From Synaphobranchus kaupii (Eukaryota > Chordata > Actinopteri > Anguilliformes > Synaphobranchidae), in contig CM056379.1 in assembly GCA_029718625.1 (NCBI GenBank), positions 66,119,626 to 66,183,625 on the forward strand: DNA of 64,000 nt, given 5' to 3'. The notes beneath the pieces were generated by a model that was given only the letters and a program-made list of their open reading frames with translations, was not told the origin of the DNA and searched no databases. Both the position numbers and the translations under genes were made by a program. Below are positions 10,914-22,925 of this stretch, one piece after another (the stretch's first letter is position 1; every line of letters begins with the position of its first letter).

Positions 10914-12121
10914 TGCACCTTTCGCAAAGAGTGGCTAAGACAGATATATCTGAGGTTTAGATATGAGGCGGACAAAGGCTAGGCTACGTACATACTGCAG
11001 CTAAATACAGTTGTCACTCCCCGTTGGTGTGCTTAATCTTTGTTAAGTTCACACACACTTCGGTAATAAAAGAAAGTGACAACCGCATTCTACAACTGTA
11101 GTCACTACGGAAATTTTCAGGTATTGACTACAGAATTTCAGTTCGGTTGTGGTTAGTCTGTGCAGTGTGTACCAGAAACTAGTTCTTAAGTGACACAGCC
11201 TACGCGCGTTACGCGTACTCCGACGCTGCTCCCTCCTTCCTCTTAATTCATCCCCGATAGTAACAAGAGGGACAGAGCGAACAAACACCAGCTATTTTTA
11301 AACAACTCCTAACAAAAACAAGAAACTACATGACCTTGCGAATTTTTAGGATTTGACAGAAAAAATTTAGTTTACCCAACAAGCTACATTCTGCAACTAG
11401 CTCTGGTGCGATCAAGTGAAAGGTTTACTACCACTGCAAAGAAACCAGCTGCAAAATGTGACCAATTAATTGTATTCTGGAGCTACAAAACACAAAAATG
11501 AACTTCACATACACATGGCATATAATATGAACAATGTACAAATAATGTAGGCTAGTGATAATAGGCTACGATGATGGAACATATGTGACAGGTGCTGGTA
11601 AAACGGTCTACAAGTAGCACGGGGTCATTTTTCAGTTTTTTAATAGTTTATGAAAATACAAATCCTGAGCTTTCAAATGATGTATCATACACTGCAATAT
11701 GCAAATATTTGAAGATATGCTTCTTTGAATGTTGGTAGGCACTTTCCTGAGACAACAGCTCTTAAAGATTTGCAATGATTCACACCTCAGGCTGGCAAAC
11801 TTAATGGGGCGTGAACAGTAATGAAAAATAGGCTGCAACATGTCAGCCTAAATTAACTGGAACATAATCAGCAATTAGGCTATTTACCGGCAGCTTTGCA
11901 TCTTCAATAGACCGTAGGCTAATACAATTCAAACCGCTTTTTTCTCATTTTAATTTTTCGATTTACCCCTTCGATCCCTTGGTCAATTCTCACCCTCTGA
12001 GGATGATATGCAGAACTACTAAAGGTCTGTTGTCTCCAAATATATCCAAATGGCTAAATTGTGCACTGCTCTAACTAACAAAAAAATTATGACACATTTA
12101 ACAACAAATCAACAGTTTTGG
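10914..12121. other. Non-coding intronic sequence
   Basis: No gene recognised. The last part (from about 11,990) belongs to a segment duplicated in inverted orientation near 30.3 kb. Confidence 0.45.
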
Positions 12122-13252
12122 CTCATAAATAGAAGTCGACCGATTAATGAAATTTTGAAATAATCGGCATCGGCCGATTATCACCCCAAAAAAAACTCAA
12201 AAACATTTGATTGATAATATAAGTCACATACAAACAAAGACAACATTAATACTTTTGGCAAGTATTTATTTTCGTTCGCTCAGAAACAAGGAGATGCTGT
12301 TATCTGCTGATAAATGCTGTTAAGTGCACAAACTTTTTATTTATTATTTATTATTTTTTAGAAAATAAAAGAAAATCTTTTTTAAATATTTCAGTTTTTT
12401 TGATTACTTGTGGACATTTACAGAGAGCAAGCAGAGACAATGCACATTTTTTTATTTTCAAATATTTTTTGTGTTCAAGTGAATACATGTGTTAAATAAA
12501 TGCTCATTTAAGTTAGGCAATTTTGTGTCTCATTTGTTAGTATATTTAAATCGTATTTTATCAGATGCAAAAAAAAAACTTTAAAAAACATGATATTGGC
12601 ATTATCGGCCGCCCACATCATATCGGCATTACTTATCGGCCATCGGCCACCCTGCTCTCTAAATCGGCATCGGCCAATGAAAAACCCATATCGGACGACC
12701 ACTACTCATAAAACTCACTTTGGCATCATTTTCAAGTGGGAATTACTATATTTTCGTCAGTATAGGGGGGTAGATCTATGGGTCCAAAACCCCTATGCAA
12801 AACGTCATAATGAATAAAATTTGTTTGTCCATTATAGAGCATATGCAGTTGCTCCTTCTGATGGTTTAAGATGAAAACATTGATATCACAATGTTGCGTA
12901 CACCTAAATATGTTGCCTAATCATTTACTCTTGTACCTCAATAAAACATCACTTTCCCCTGTACTGTACAGTATGTATACTTTTGCCCCGAGATTGCATT
13001 TTTCTGTAGTTTTTTTTTTTATGTTCCTATTCAAAATGACTCCAAGGAAAAATTTTACATTAATCTACCACATATCAGCGCACAGTAAATTGGAATGAGC
13101 ATTTGCCATGCCCTAAGTCACAAATATATATGCCATCGCCTATATTATGCACGATAACATGAATATAAAATAGTATTCCACCATCTGCAAAATGCATCTT
13201 CAATGAAAATCGGTAGCCTACACCAAAAATAAATTTAACGATTGCACTACAG
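11990..13252 (+). repeat. Segment duplicated in inverted orientation (copy A)
   Basis: Excluding the hAT at 12130-12704, this segment aligns by eye with the reverse complement of about 29,600-30,360. Shared landmarks include the region around ATATGTTGCCTAATCATT (12,9xx), CAGCGCACAGTAAATTGGAA (about 13,077) and the stretch around GTCTCCAAATATATCCAAAT (about 12,030). Divergence is moderate with several indels. It may be an old interspersed repeat or a segmental duplication. Confidence 0.75.
12130..12704. mobile_element. Nonautonomous hAT element, 8-bp TSD CTCATAAA
   Basis: 575 bp with terminal repeats TAGAAGTCGACCGAT and, inverted, TAGTGGTCGTCCGAT; the interior is rich in ATCGGCATCGGCC motifs. 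Perfect 8-bp duplications CTCATAAA lie at 12122-12129 and 12705-12712, diagnostic of hAT-type insertion. A related segment near 30.18 kb (inverted) has the uninterrupted target. No coding capacity. Confidence 0.93.
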
Positions 13253-13690
13253 CAGGGCTCCAAACCGGTCCTGGGGCCACCCTGTGTATGCTGGTTTTCG
13301 TTGCAACCACAGTTGCAATCCCAGAATTTTAACAAGCTGTTAATTTTTCTTAAATAGGTGCTTTCCATGTTTAGAGGAATTCTTTACCCTCTTAAGCCAC
13401 ATTATGTAAGAAATAGCTATGTATGCCATGTAGAATAAACTCCCCATGTTCACGTTGTGCTTATTGTGCTATATTGCAAACAATTACATGAAAAGGTTAC
13501 AAAATTATGTGTTTTAACTGATCAAATTAAAGAGTGAAGTGAATCAATAGGCTCCTAATTAGGTTGTTGAACACATGTGTTTAACTCAATTTTTTCTTTA
13601 AGCTTATTAACACAATGCAGGTTTGGCGCGTTGTCATTTGCTTTGTGTTTGTATTCTTCATTATCTAACAAATGGTTAGTTTTAGGGCGC
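13253..13690 (+). mobile_element. Half copy of the hAT foldback family (see 51855-59679)
   Basis: Starts CAGGGCTCCAAACCGGTCCT, a variant of the end CAGTGGTTCCCAAACTCGGT at 51855, and runs through shared sequence (ATGCTGGTTTTCGTTGCAAC, CTGATCAAATTAAAGA) into the middle of the element near AATGGTTAGTTTTAG. The second arm is absent, so this copy is truncated. Confidence 0.75.
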
Positions 13691-14399
13691 TTTCACAAGT
13701 ATAGTCCGTTAGGCTAGTCCGAATCAGTGAAATTGATACTTTTGGTTTGTTTTCTATTTAGTCTGGTTCGGTTTCACAGTGCACAAATTAAAGCAGACCA
13801 AATAAAAAATAATAATTTGCTGAGGGGCATGTACGAAGAAGCAGGGCAGAAAATGTACTCGCAGAAGTCTTTCTCATTGGTCAGAAATTTGGTGGTGGAA
13901 AATGTAAATGCGGAAATCAACAAGCGCGGAGAAGAAAACTAACCGAGCAACATAGAGCCACGGATACGTTCGGTGATACTGGCAGTAATCCTGCTTTGGT
14001 GTTCCAACCAAACACAGGATAGTATTGCTCAGAATGAACGCCTGTTAAGGCTCCGGGTTTGTCAACAATATGATGTTGATACACTATTGCAAAAGAAGAC
14101 GTGTCTTGAAGGCGAGCCTTCAATTTTAAACCGACTTTTCTGCACTTCATCACGAGTAGTTTGGCTGTGTTCAATTTGGCATTGTGAAACTCAGCCAATT
14201 TCTGGAGTACCAATCCCGTGGTTTAGTATATTTTAGCCAAAAGGGTTTTGTACTTGATTGCAGATTTATGCAAAACCGTCGTCAATTGGGTGTATTTCTT
14301 TGACTGATAGCACAATAGGCCTATCTGAAGTGGGAAAAACTCGCGTCGACCCGCCTCCACTGCGAGTATTATTTTCTTTCCATTGGGTTTTAAAACTGT
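13691..14399. other. Non-coding, unidentified
   Basis: Begins with GCGCTTTCACAAGTATAGTC and inverted-looking TTTCACAGTGC nearby, possibly another MITE, but I could not define both ends. No gene seen. Confidence 0.35.
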
Positions 14400-14922
14400 C
14401 AAATATTCCAGCCAATAGCTAAGACTCTTATCTACAAAGCATTCAGAAGTCAGATAGATCGGGCTACGCGTAAGAGGAGGAGGCAACTAAGCGTAATTAT
14501 CAAACCAAGATGGCGCAGTGTTTTTACCTTGTAGCGTAGCTAGCTACATTCCGTTTAGCAAAGCACAATACATGAGGTAACTGCTGCTGTTCTTTTTATT
14601 TTACAGTCTCTTTCATACAGTTTTTGGTTAGTTATGTCTAGGTTATTCAGGAGTTTCTCCGTGCAGCAGGTCCGGGCCCAGTGGTGTAAGGTCACTTTTT
14701 TTTTTTGCCGGTATACCAGTGCGAATTCACTGTTATGTATAAAACGAATCCCTCTGAATTCAATTAATATAGCTAATATTACTATATTGTAACAATGGCA
14801 AGCTAGCCAGCAAAATTACACATAGCAGCTAGCTATCTATTTGTGTCTGAGACGAGCTGTTCAGAGTTTCTTTTGAATGAAATGGCGTATATTCGCTGTG
14901 GAAATAGAATATACGGAGAAGT
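14400..14922 (+). repeat. Duplicated segment with promoter-like sequence (copy 1)
   Basis: Direct, roughly 85-90% similar copy of about 34,825-35,360. Both hold a YY1-like CAAGATGGCG (14506-14515 here), a T-rich leader and an ATG (14634) opening MSRLFRSFSVQQV. In this copy the part corresponding to the end of the candidate exon and its donor is deleted or altered, so it looks like a decayed duplicate. Confidence 0.7.
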
Positions 14923-14930
14923 ACGGCGGC

Positions 14931-15827
14931 TAGGGATGGGGTCGTGTACACGGTTAAACGTTTAGGACTGATTAACCGAAATCTTAAAATAATTTTTTTA
15001 ATATTTTTTTAATCATATTAATTATTTAAATGTTGCGTAGGCTATAATTGTTCCTCGTACAATATTATGTATATATCTAAAGCATTTAAATATATCTAGA
15101 TCGTAAATCACGTCAACATAACTAACGTTGATGGAAAAAATGTGGGAGTGAGTCAGTGAATTTGAGTGAAAGCATCAAAATGAGCGGCGGAAAAGCTAAA
15201 GCCCGGAATTATTTTACAAAACAAGTCGACAGCAACTCGGTAACATTGTTTTAAGTGTGAAAGGGGGGAGTACCAGCTCAATGAACAATCATCTGCGATT
15301 AAAACACGCGAACGTAGATTTTGAACAAGATGCCGTGGTGGGTAATGCTAGCACCCAACCCCGAATAGGCTCCGTCTTCTATAAGTGCACTCCACAGAGA
15401 GCTGCGAAAATCACCCAGCTGATCGCGGATATGATTGTGAAAGACACAAGACCGTTAAGCGAACTGGATGCGCCAGGCTTTCGGTCTCTGATGGAGTATG
15501 TCGAGCCATACTCAGTCCCAAGCCGGTGGACAATAACAAAAACACTCCGTGATTGGACTGTTTTATTTTAATTTCATGACACTAGTTTATTTTATGAAAA
15601 CATTTTGAAACAGTAAAGTATATTCTAACCTATATTTACCTCCTAACGTTAATCTTTCATAACTGCTTGCTTACTTACTAGCAGCTACCCGAGTTTCCGA
15701 CCAGTATCGTTGGCCTCTATGGCTATGACGCTTACGCGCTATGACGTAATGTTACGGTTAACCGCGGATACACGCCAACATTCTAAGTGTAAACGTGTAC
15801 CAAAAAAAGCCAAAACCCCCATCCCTA
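14931..15827 (+). mobile_element. hAT element with decayed BED zinc-finger ORF, TSD ACGGCGGC
   Basis: 897 bp, ends TAGGGATGGGGTCGTG... and ...CCCATCCCTA, with perfect 8-bp duplications ACGGCGGC at 14923-14930 and 15828-15835. Carries a partial transposase-like ORF on the plus strand (see 15181-15571). The catalytic hAT domain is absent. Confidence 0.93.
15181..15571 (+). pseudogene. hAT transposase N-terminal fragment, BED-type zinc finger, frameshifted
   Basis: A start-like ATGAGCGGCGGAAAAGC at 15181 opens about 24 codons. Near 15248 the reading is disrupted by an extra base at the position where the finger's CxxC pair should lie. The frame from about 15257 then carries the remainder of the finger (SSMNNHLRLKH, giving the HxxxxxH-type part) and linker sequence typical of ZBED/hAT transposases (RAAKITQLIADMIVKDTRPL), ending at 15571. 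BED fingers bind DNA and, in hAT transposases, recognise element ends. No catalytic region follows, so the host element is nonautonomous. Confidence 0.8.
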
Positions 15828-16245
15828 ACGGCGGCGGAGCGATACTTAACGTTACCTACGAATGTAGTGCCGGCACTGGTCGACTACAACAACAAAGAGC
15901 AGCAACAAGTTGCAATGGCCGCCGTACTTCCACAGAGAATATAGGTCAGCTCAAAGTAAAGGATTCAACGATAGTTTGACTTCAAAAATGATGGTATAAA
16001 CACTCAAAATAACCCCGATAGACTGTCGTCGCATTTTATTTGCTTTGGGTGCACTGTGGAGTGTTTAAGTGCGTTTGGTAGTGGATGCTACCGGTTACCA
16101 TAGAGTTGCGCTAGCATTAGCAACGTGTGTATGTCCAAAAGAAGGACAGCATGGAATTACCTGAAAATGGTTTCCATCAATCAACTACATCATGGGTAAG
16201 TCGTAGTTAAGACATTATGTCCAAAATTCCGAACTATCCCTTTAA
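15828..16245. mobile_element. Fragment of TTAA-associated MITE
   Basis: Ends with ...CCGAACTATCCC followed by TTTAA at about 16241-16245, the reverse of a common fish repeat end (TTAAAGGGATAGTTCGG). The left end was not found. The hAT insertion lies at or near its left side, where GAAGTACGGCGGC and GCCGCCGTACTTCC form an inverted pair. Confidence 0.35.
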
Positions 16246-16471
16246 TGTATGCAAACAATCAGGAATTAAGTAATGAAAATCAGGGCTCTCTTCAGGATTT
16301 TCTAACAAGGTGGTGCTCCTTGCACGGTGTGTAGGGGGGTGGTCTGGAGTGGGGCACCCCTGTCTGGAAGCTGAAGCACTCCTTACCTTTCAAACACCTA
16401 AAACAGCCATTTCCTGCAATCTAGAGGCTTCAATGGCATGAAATAGCCAAATAGAATTGACTACTGATTAT

Positions 16472-17404
16472 TAGAGATGTCCGGATACGACTTTTTCACT
16501 TCCGATACCGCAGCTTCGGCTATCTGCCGATACAAATATAACTCCGATACTTTGTTTTACTCTTGAACAAATAATAATAATAATAACATATATGGAAGCA
16601 CTTTTCTCATGATGGCCAATTAGCCACCTAAAAACATCTCACTCAAATGGAGAACAAACAAATACTTCCCCAGTATATAGTCCACAACAATAGTTGGTTA
16701 TGAAAGACTGCCACCCTTTATTCAAACACAACTAAAACGACAGGTACTGCAGTACTTAAAGCGACCAAGAGGTTTAAAGTTAAAACTATTTAAATAGCAG
16801 CATTCAGCATTGTAAAAATTTTTTTTTTTAAATACAAAACTATAACTTAGTTTCATCATTTTCCCGTTTCCAAAACCCGAATCAAACAAGGAAAGGTGTA
16901 TGCTGTGGATAAAATTATATGGGCGACTCCATCTCGTAAAAAAAACGATGATAATAATGTCTACATGAATGAGATACGGTTTGCTATTTGCCAAGCCAGC
17001 TAGTCCCTCTGCTGATATCTGTTCCGTTAGGTCACTGTGGTAGCTATCTAGTAAATGAGACAGCACGCTGTGATGGAAATAATGCTGCCAAGCATCATAA
17101 AATCTACATTGAATCATTTCAGCTAGCATTTAAACTACACTACAAATATGAAATTGAAGATCAATTTTTCCAAAAGTTCCTAAAGTTACCATTTTTCCAA
17201 AAGGGTAGTAGCCTACTTTCATGGTTGAGAACGCCATGTTTGCTTTGACGGACAAAGCCTGACGGACATAGCAAAAGTTACTACTGTTGTTATCACGCGG
17301 CACGTATCGGATCATATTTTTTTCTCCCCTCCGATATCCGATTGAGCGTTCTGGGCCAGTATCGGCCCGATACCAATGCTGTGGATCGGATCGGGACATC
17401 CCTA
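16472..17404. mobile_element. Nonautonomous hAT element, TSD CTGATTAT
   Basis: 933 bp, ends TAGAGATGTCCGGATACGA... and ...TCGGGACATCCCTA, with subterminal GATACCG/CGATAC repeats of the common vertebrate TAGGGATGTCCCGAT type. Perfect 8-bp duplications CTGATTAT at 16464-16471 and 17405-17412. Open frames inside are short and unconvincing. Confidence 0.93.
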
Positions 17405-17412
17405 CTGATTAT

Positions 17413-18462
17413 TCTTTTTTTGTGTGCAAGTTTTTAATCAATCCGGTATTTTAAGACCACTGTCTTGACCCCACAAAATAGCTGCATTTTGCCAACATTC
17501 AGAGTCTGATATCTGATATACTTTTGGAATTAAAAATGAATTCATAAAAATGTACTACTACGTTCGAAGGCGAGTGGCACAAAAATCCCCGCTCTGGCTC
17601 TGCCACACGCCGCCCCCTCCCAATAGCCTCTTTCACACATGTATCTTAACCCGTAAATGTTTTGGAAATCTTCCGCGTCTGCCTCATGTGTAGGTATGGC
17701 CCAAGTGGGAATAAAAGCAGAAACATTCCTGGATAAAAAATGCAAAAGGCTACAGCGTTCTTACGCAAGACCTTTTGTTTCTGGCTTAATTTCTTTAATA
17801 AGTGTAAGAATATGGTATTGGAAAACACTATGGTACTAATTTTTGTTTTCAGTTTTGTTACATAAATATACCTTGTTTTACAAAGGTCCTACAATCTTAA
17901 TACCTTGAAATGTCTATCCTCAAAAAATAAATACTCCTCAATAATGCAAGAATCAATAATAATAGAAATTGACTTTTACGAAAACGTGGTGTCAAACCTG
18001 TAACGAATGTTACGTGATAGAAAATTTACGTTGCGAAGGTAACATCACCCACTGCACTGAAGTATACAATTTCGGCTCGAATATCAGTGACCTAGATCGC
18101 TTTGAGGTCATACGCTATCCCATCATACTCTCGTAAATCAGAAATGAAACTCCGGGTCACTACATTCGTTACGATGGCGTCTTGGTTACAAATGTTGCAG
18201 TGGAGCATAGCACCAAGTTTAACCACTTAGGAAGTGGCTGATGTGGAGCAAATTGCGTGAATAGAGGTATGTACGAATACTTTCATGTTTATTCTATCAA
18301 TATGAATTATTTTTGGGGAAAGATGTGTTAAATATTGGACACCAATTGTACATTACATGTCAATTACAATTTTTGGACACCAAGACACCACTCTGTTTTC
18401 CAGTACCATATTCTTACACATAAATACTTTAATCAGCCCTCTAAACATTTCTTGCACACATA
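17413..18462. other. Non-coding, unidentified
   Basis: No repeat ends or exons recognised. A short open stretch MASWLQMLQWSIAPSLTT near 18,173 has no support as a gene. Confidence 0.35.
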
Positions 18463-19993
18463 CACTACTCACAAAAAGTTAGGGATATTTGGCTTTCGGG
18501 TGAAATTTATGGAAAATGTAAGTTCACGCTACAGTGATATTATACGTATCATGAAAGTAGGGCATTTAAGTAGAAGCATGCAATGGTGATTTCCTCATCT
18601 CAAACAATTTATTGAAACAAAAGCCAACAACAGTGGTGGGTATACCACAACAAAAATGTCAATGTCTCAATAACTTGTCATGTGCCCTTGAGCATCAATT
18701 ACAGCTTGACAACGACGTCTCATGCTGTTCACAAGTCGACTTATTGTCTGCTGAGGCATGGCATCCCACTCTTCTTGAAGGGCGGCCCTCAGGTCATTGA
18801 GGTTCTGGGGTACAGAGTTACGAGCCTCTACACGGTGAGTCAGCTGATCCCATAGGTTTTCTATGGGATTCAGGTCTGGAGAAAGTGCAGGCCACTCCAT
18901 TTGAGGTACCCCAGTCTCCAGCAGCCTTTCCCTAATGATGCGACCTCGATGAGCTGGAGCATTGTCGTCCATGAAGATGAAATTAGGCCTGTGTTGTTCA
19001 TGCAGGGGCACAATGACTGGATTAATGATGTTATTCACGTAGTATGGGCTTGTCACTGTACCATTCACAAAGTGTAGGGCAGTTCTGTATTGACTAGACA
19101 CACCTGCCCACACTGTAACACCGCCACCACCAAAGGGTCGTCTGGTGACAACAGTGGCTGATGCATAGCGCTCTCCTTGACGTCTCCAACATCGTTGGCG
19201 GCCATCATTTCTGCTCAACGTGAATCGACTTTCATCAGAGAACAGCACTGAGGCCCACTGGTCCCTCGTCCAGCGTAAATGCTCCCTGGCCCATGCAAGA
19301 CGATGACGCCTGTGCCTGGTGGTGTGGTCAGGTACCCTTGCAGGTCATCTAGCACGCAGACCACGCTGATGTAAACGGTTTCGAATGGTCTGACGTGACA
19401 CTTGGGTGCCTCTCACCTCCCTTAAATGTGCCTGGAGTTGAGTGGCATTCATCATCCGGTTCCGCAGGGCACTGTTCACAATGAAGCGGTCATCAGTGTG
19501 GGATGTGGCCAAAGGACGTCCACTTCTATGCCTTTCTGTGACTCTTCCAGTCTCTCTGTATCTCTGTTGCAACCTGCTGATGACACTCTGTGACACTCTA
19601 AGCTCAGTGGCCACTTCCCTCTGAGAACATCCTGTTTGAAGCCTCGCAATGGCGAGGTACTGTTGATCAATTGTTAGGTGTCGTCTTGGTCTCATGATGT
19701 CAAAATGTGAACAGCATGATGAAGAGGACTGTTTAAATACCAATTCTAATTGAACCAGGAAATTTATTGGTCAATTCATGGATCAAACACCTGTTGTGAA
19801 TTTTGCCGTTCAGCTCCTTGTTAGAGAACAGCAAGTTGTGCAAAAAGTACTGAAACATTGAATAGTTGGACATGTGCATTCAAAAGTTTAGAGAAGGTCA
19901 AATTAATTTCACCTGTAAAGGTTATAGTGCATTTTAGGTTCATCCTGAAATTTCACCCGTAAGCCGAATATCCCTAACTTTTTGTGAGTAGTG
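18463..19993 (-). mobile_element. Tc1-like transposon (1.53 kb), one-stop copy
   Basis: Inverted ends CACTACTCACAAAAAGTTAG on both sides with the longer repeat continuing GGATATTYGGCTT. TA flanks lie at 18461-18462 and 19994-19995. Encodes a minus-strand transposase with a single in-frame stop. Confidence 0.93.
18667..19695 (-). pseudogene. Tc1-like transposase, DD34E, single premature stop
   Basis: From MRPRRHLTIDQQ the frame encodes the helix-turn-helix region (CSQREVATELRVSQSVISRL), the second DNA-binding part with a GRP-type box (RHRSGRP), then a TGA at 19347-19345 after ...QRGLRAR, and resumes in the same frame through the complete catalytic domain. Catalytic residues are visible in [14 protein letters not shown] and LNPIENLW with the usual DD34E spacing. 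The stop fits a single CGA to TGA transition, a typical CpG decay event. No other break is seen across about 342 codons, so the copy is young. A CACCACCACCAAAGG/GGGG stretch encodes RRPFGGGGV. Confidence 0.92.
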
Positions 19994-19995
19994 TA

Positions 19996-20334
19996 TATGA
20001 CATGACTTTGCACATAGAATATATTGGAGCTGCATTGTGGGATTTGATTCTCGTTTGTCAATTTCTCTTTTTAAAATGAATATAGCATAACCATTAGTTT
20101 CTTGTTTTTTAATTTCTGTTTCTGAAACGGGAAACAATTGGCCAAAAAGTACACGGATCCAGAAGCAACGCTAAGGCTACTGCAATTACAACTCAATGCT
20201 GCCACACGTGGTAATTACTTCTGTTCACGTTGTCATTAATCCACTATAATTATATACGAACGGTAATATTGAATATCACTATATTTCTTAAAGGCATATC
20301 GACGATATGAAAATGGGATATTGTGACAACCCTA
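19996..20334. mobile_element. Right end of an hAT-like element
   Basis: Sequence ends ...ATATTGTGACAACCCTA at 20334, the inverse of a TAGGGTTGTCACAATAT-type hAT end, followed by candidate duplication GTGCAAAC. No matching left end was found, so only this end can be supported. Confidence 0.4.
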
Positions 20335-20640
20335 GTGCAAACACTGTTCCCTCATGATGTCGCCATATTCCAACATGATAACGCCCCCATACACACTGCT
20401 AAAAACATTAAAGAATGGTTCCAAGAACACGAGGATGGCGTAAAACGCCTTCCATGGCCTGCACAATAACCAGCTATAAACATAATTGAACCTTGGAAAG
20501 TTAGAGTGCAAACTAAATTTCCACCTCCTTCATCCCTCAAAGAACTAGAGACTGTCCTTCTTGAACAACGGGCTAATTTCCCACTACACACAGTTCAGAA
20601 ATTGTATGACAGCATTGCTAGAAGGATTGAAACCGTTTGA
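20335..20640 (+). pseudogene. Tc1-like transposase C-terminal remnant, DD37E spacing
   Basis: The frame reads through the second catalytic Asp (FQHDNAPIHTAKN), a helix ending LPWPAQ, then a TAA stop, and resumes at the third catalytic position (INIIEPW) down to ...SIARRIETV and stop. Counting from the Asp of HDNAP to the Glu of IIEPW, including the stop codon position, gives 37 intervening residues, the spacing of the DD37E group of Tc1/mariner rather than DD34E. The first Asp and the DNA-binding region are absent. Confidence 0.8.
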
Positions 20641-20733
20641 AGGCAAAGGGTGGGCCTACTCGTTATTAGTTACTAGATATTAAGTTATTCCAGGCAGACA
20701 TATTTGACATTCAGATATTTTGTCCACCCCCTG
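20335..20733 (+). mobile_element. 3' part of a DD37E Tc1-like transposon
   Basis: Contains a transposase C-terminal remnant (20335-20640) and a right end CAGATATTTTGTCCACCCCCTG closing at 20733 with TA at 20734-20735. The same end sequence bounds the 8.6-kb element at 51192-59790, so the two belong to one family. The 5' part is missing. Confidence 0.75.
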
Positions 20734-21102
20734 TATGTATGTACAATTGAAGTCAGAAGTTTACATACACTTAGGTTGAAGTCATTAAAACTTATTTCTA
20801 ACCACTCCACAGATTTAATGTTAGCAAACTATAGTGTTGGCAAGTCAGTTAGGACATCTACTTTGTGCATGACAAGTAATTTTTCCAACAATTGTTTACA
20901 GACAGATTATCTCACTTTTAATTCACTATATCACAATTCCAGTGGGTCAGAAGTAGGGGAGGGACAAAATATCGATACTGGAATATATAGTCATACTTCC
21001 TCTTGCAATACGTTATCGATACACTGGCGCCAAATATTGATATTTTTATTAAAACATGCAGGCGCCATAAAAAGATTTGCCACAGCCACAGACGGTAAAA
21101 TG

Positions 21103-22925
21103 TAGGGATGGGAATTGTTAGATTTTATTGATACGCTGCCATTATTGATTCTGCTTATTGATCCGATTTTTTATCGATTTCTTTATCGATTCCTTAAATA
21201 TTATTTGCTCCCAGGCTATTAAAAAACCAACTATTACTATTGGGTGGTGTCGGGTAAGTAAGGACTAGGTAAAATGTGTATTTTCTGAATCCAGCGGTTC
21301 CAACAGTCAATGCCCTTGTTAAAACGTTCAGCACTCTGAATACTGAACACAAGCGATATTGCGTGCTAGAACCCCTCACTTAACCTACATTCAAAATAAG
21401 TTTTACGTTATTTTAATTTTATTATTATTATTAAAAATGACAATCATCAATTAAATCGCCAAATTCTTTGATAGGTAAGTCAAACAGTAACCTGGTGGAT
21501 CAACCAACAAGCCAAAACAAAGTCTAAATCAGGTCTTGAGATTAAGTAATTTTATTAAATGAAAACATTCAATTAGAATAATGACTGGGGATCATACATT
21601 CATGAAACTACTTACAATTCACAAAAGTGAAGACATTAAACCAGACATTAATTAGGAAATACCAGTAAAGAGAGATAAGCCAAAAATTGCCAATATTATT
21701 TACCCTCCAGCTGAACAGGAACAAAAGGAAACGCACAAGGAACCAAAAAGAATGACTTCTTCACCAAACAAACTCAAACTAAATTCTTTTTCTGCGGTGC
21801 AACTATAAAATACTGTGACAGGGAGGGGATCCAAGCCCTGATTGGGTTAAGGTGTGGGGGAGGGGTAATTTATTGACAAAGACTGGCTTATCTTTGATGT
21901 TGGGGGGGTGAGAGTGAGAGAGAGACAGAGAGCGACAGAGATAGAGAGAAGGGGGGGAATATTAGATATCCTACAGTGGTAATCGAAAATGGATTCAATG
22001 ACATCATATTTATAAAGTATAAAGCATTAGTTTTTCATTCAAATTTCTTAGTCATATCATGGAAAATATTTACCTGCTATATTTATGCCTGCACAAGTGG
22101 CAGAGCATCCAATAAAACAATCAGAATTGTATAATTCTGTAAATTGAAATGCAATTATAAATGTCATATGGCTTGATCAATACGAGTGCTTAAAAATATC
22201 AGACAAAGAAAATATGACACCAGAAAATAATTAAGAAGGCCACGAGAACAGAGGATAAAGTATCAGTTTAACTTTGTCAAAAAATGTCATTTAGCCAATA
22301 CATTTACATGGAAGAAAGATGAGATCTTTAACGTTACCTGACCATTTTTTGGAGGCAAGCTTAAAGATTAGCTGAAGATGACAAAGATTGAAGATTATCA
22401 TTTAGGTAATTTAGGTTAGCTAGTTATTCGCTTTCCAAATCTAGGCTACTCATCTGTGCATGACCAAGCAGGCAATCGTTGTCAGATTAGTCTACCGCCA
22501 ATCAAAACACTGCAGTTTTACACTTGTAGTTAGTTATAGGCTCCCGAGGGAAGTCCACACACTCCACAAATCTGTTAAATAGTTGATAATTTCCGAAGAC
22601 GGATCATAAAATTGAGAGCTTACGCGAACACATTTTCTATTGATTTTTAAATGATAGCAACGTTAGCTTAAATTAGTTTTCAAAAAATGACGTTTACATT
22701 TTATATTTTTAGACAGGTGCCAAACTCTGCCTGCCAGCATACGCTGACTGGATGAAAAACGACAGCGCGCATGACGTGACATTGTTTTGCTATGCGTAGC
22801 TATCAGCAATAGCCTACATTCTGGAATCGATAAGAGAATTGATATGCTCGAAGGCGAATGATTCCGAGGAATAGGAAACTTGGAACCGGTTCCTAACGGG
22901 AACCGGTTTTCGATTCCCATCCCTA
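21103..22925. mobile_element. Nested hAT element with diverged TSD
   Basis: 1.82 kb, ends TAGGGATGGGAATTGTTAG... and ...TTTTCGATTCCCATCCCTA. Flanking 8-mers are GTAAAATG (21095-21102) and GCGAAATG (22926-22933), identical except for two transitions, so the duplication has drifted. Interior AT-rich, with a purine GAGA tract near 21,910-21,950. No coding region. Confidence 0.85.
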
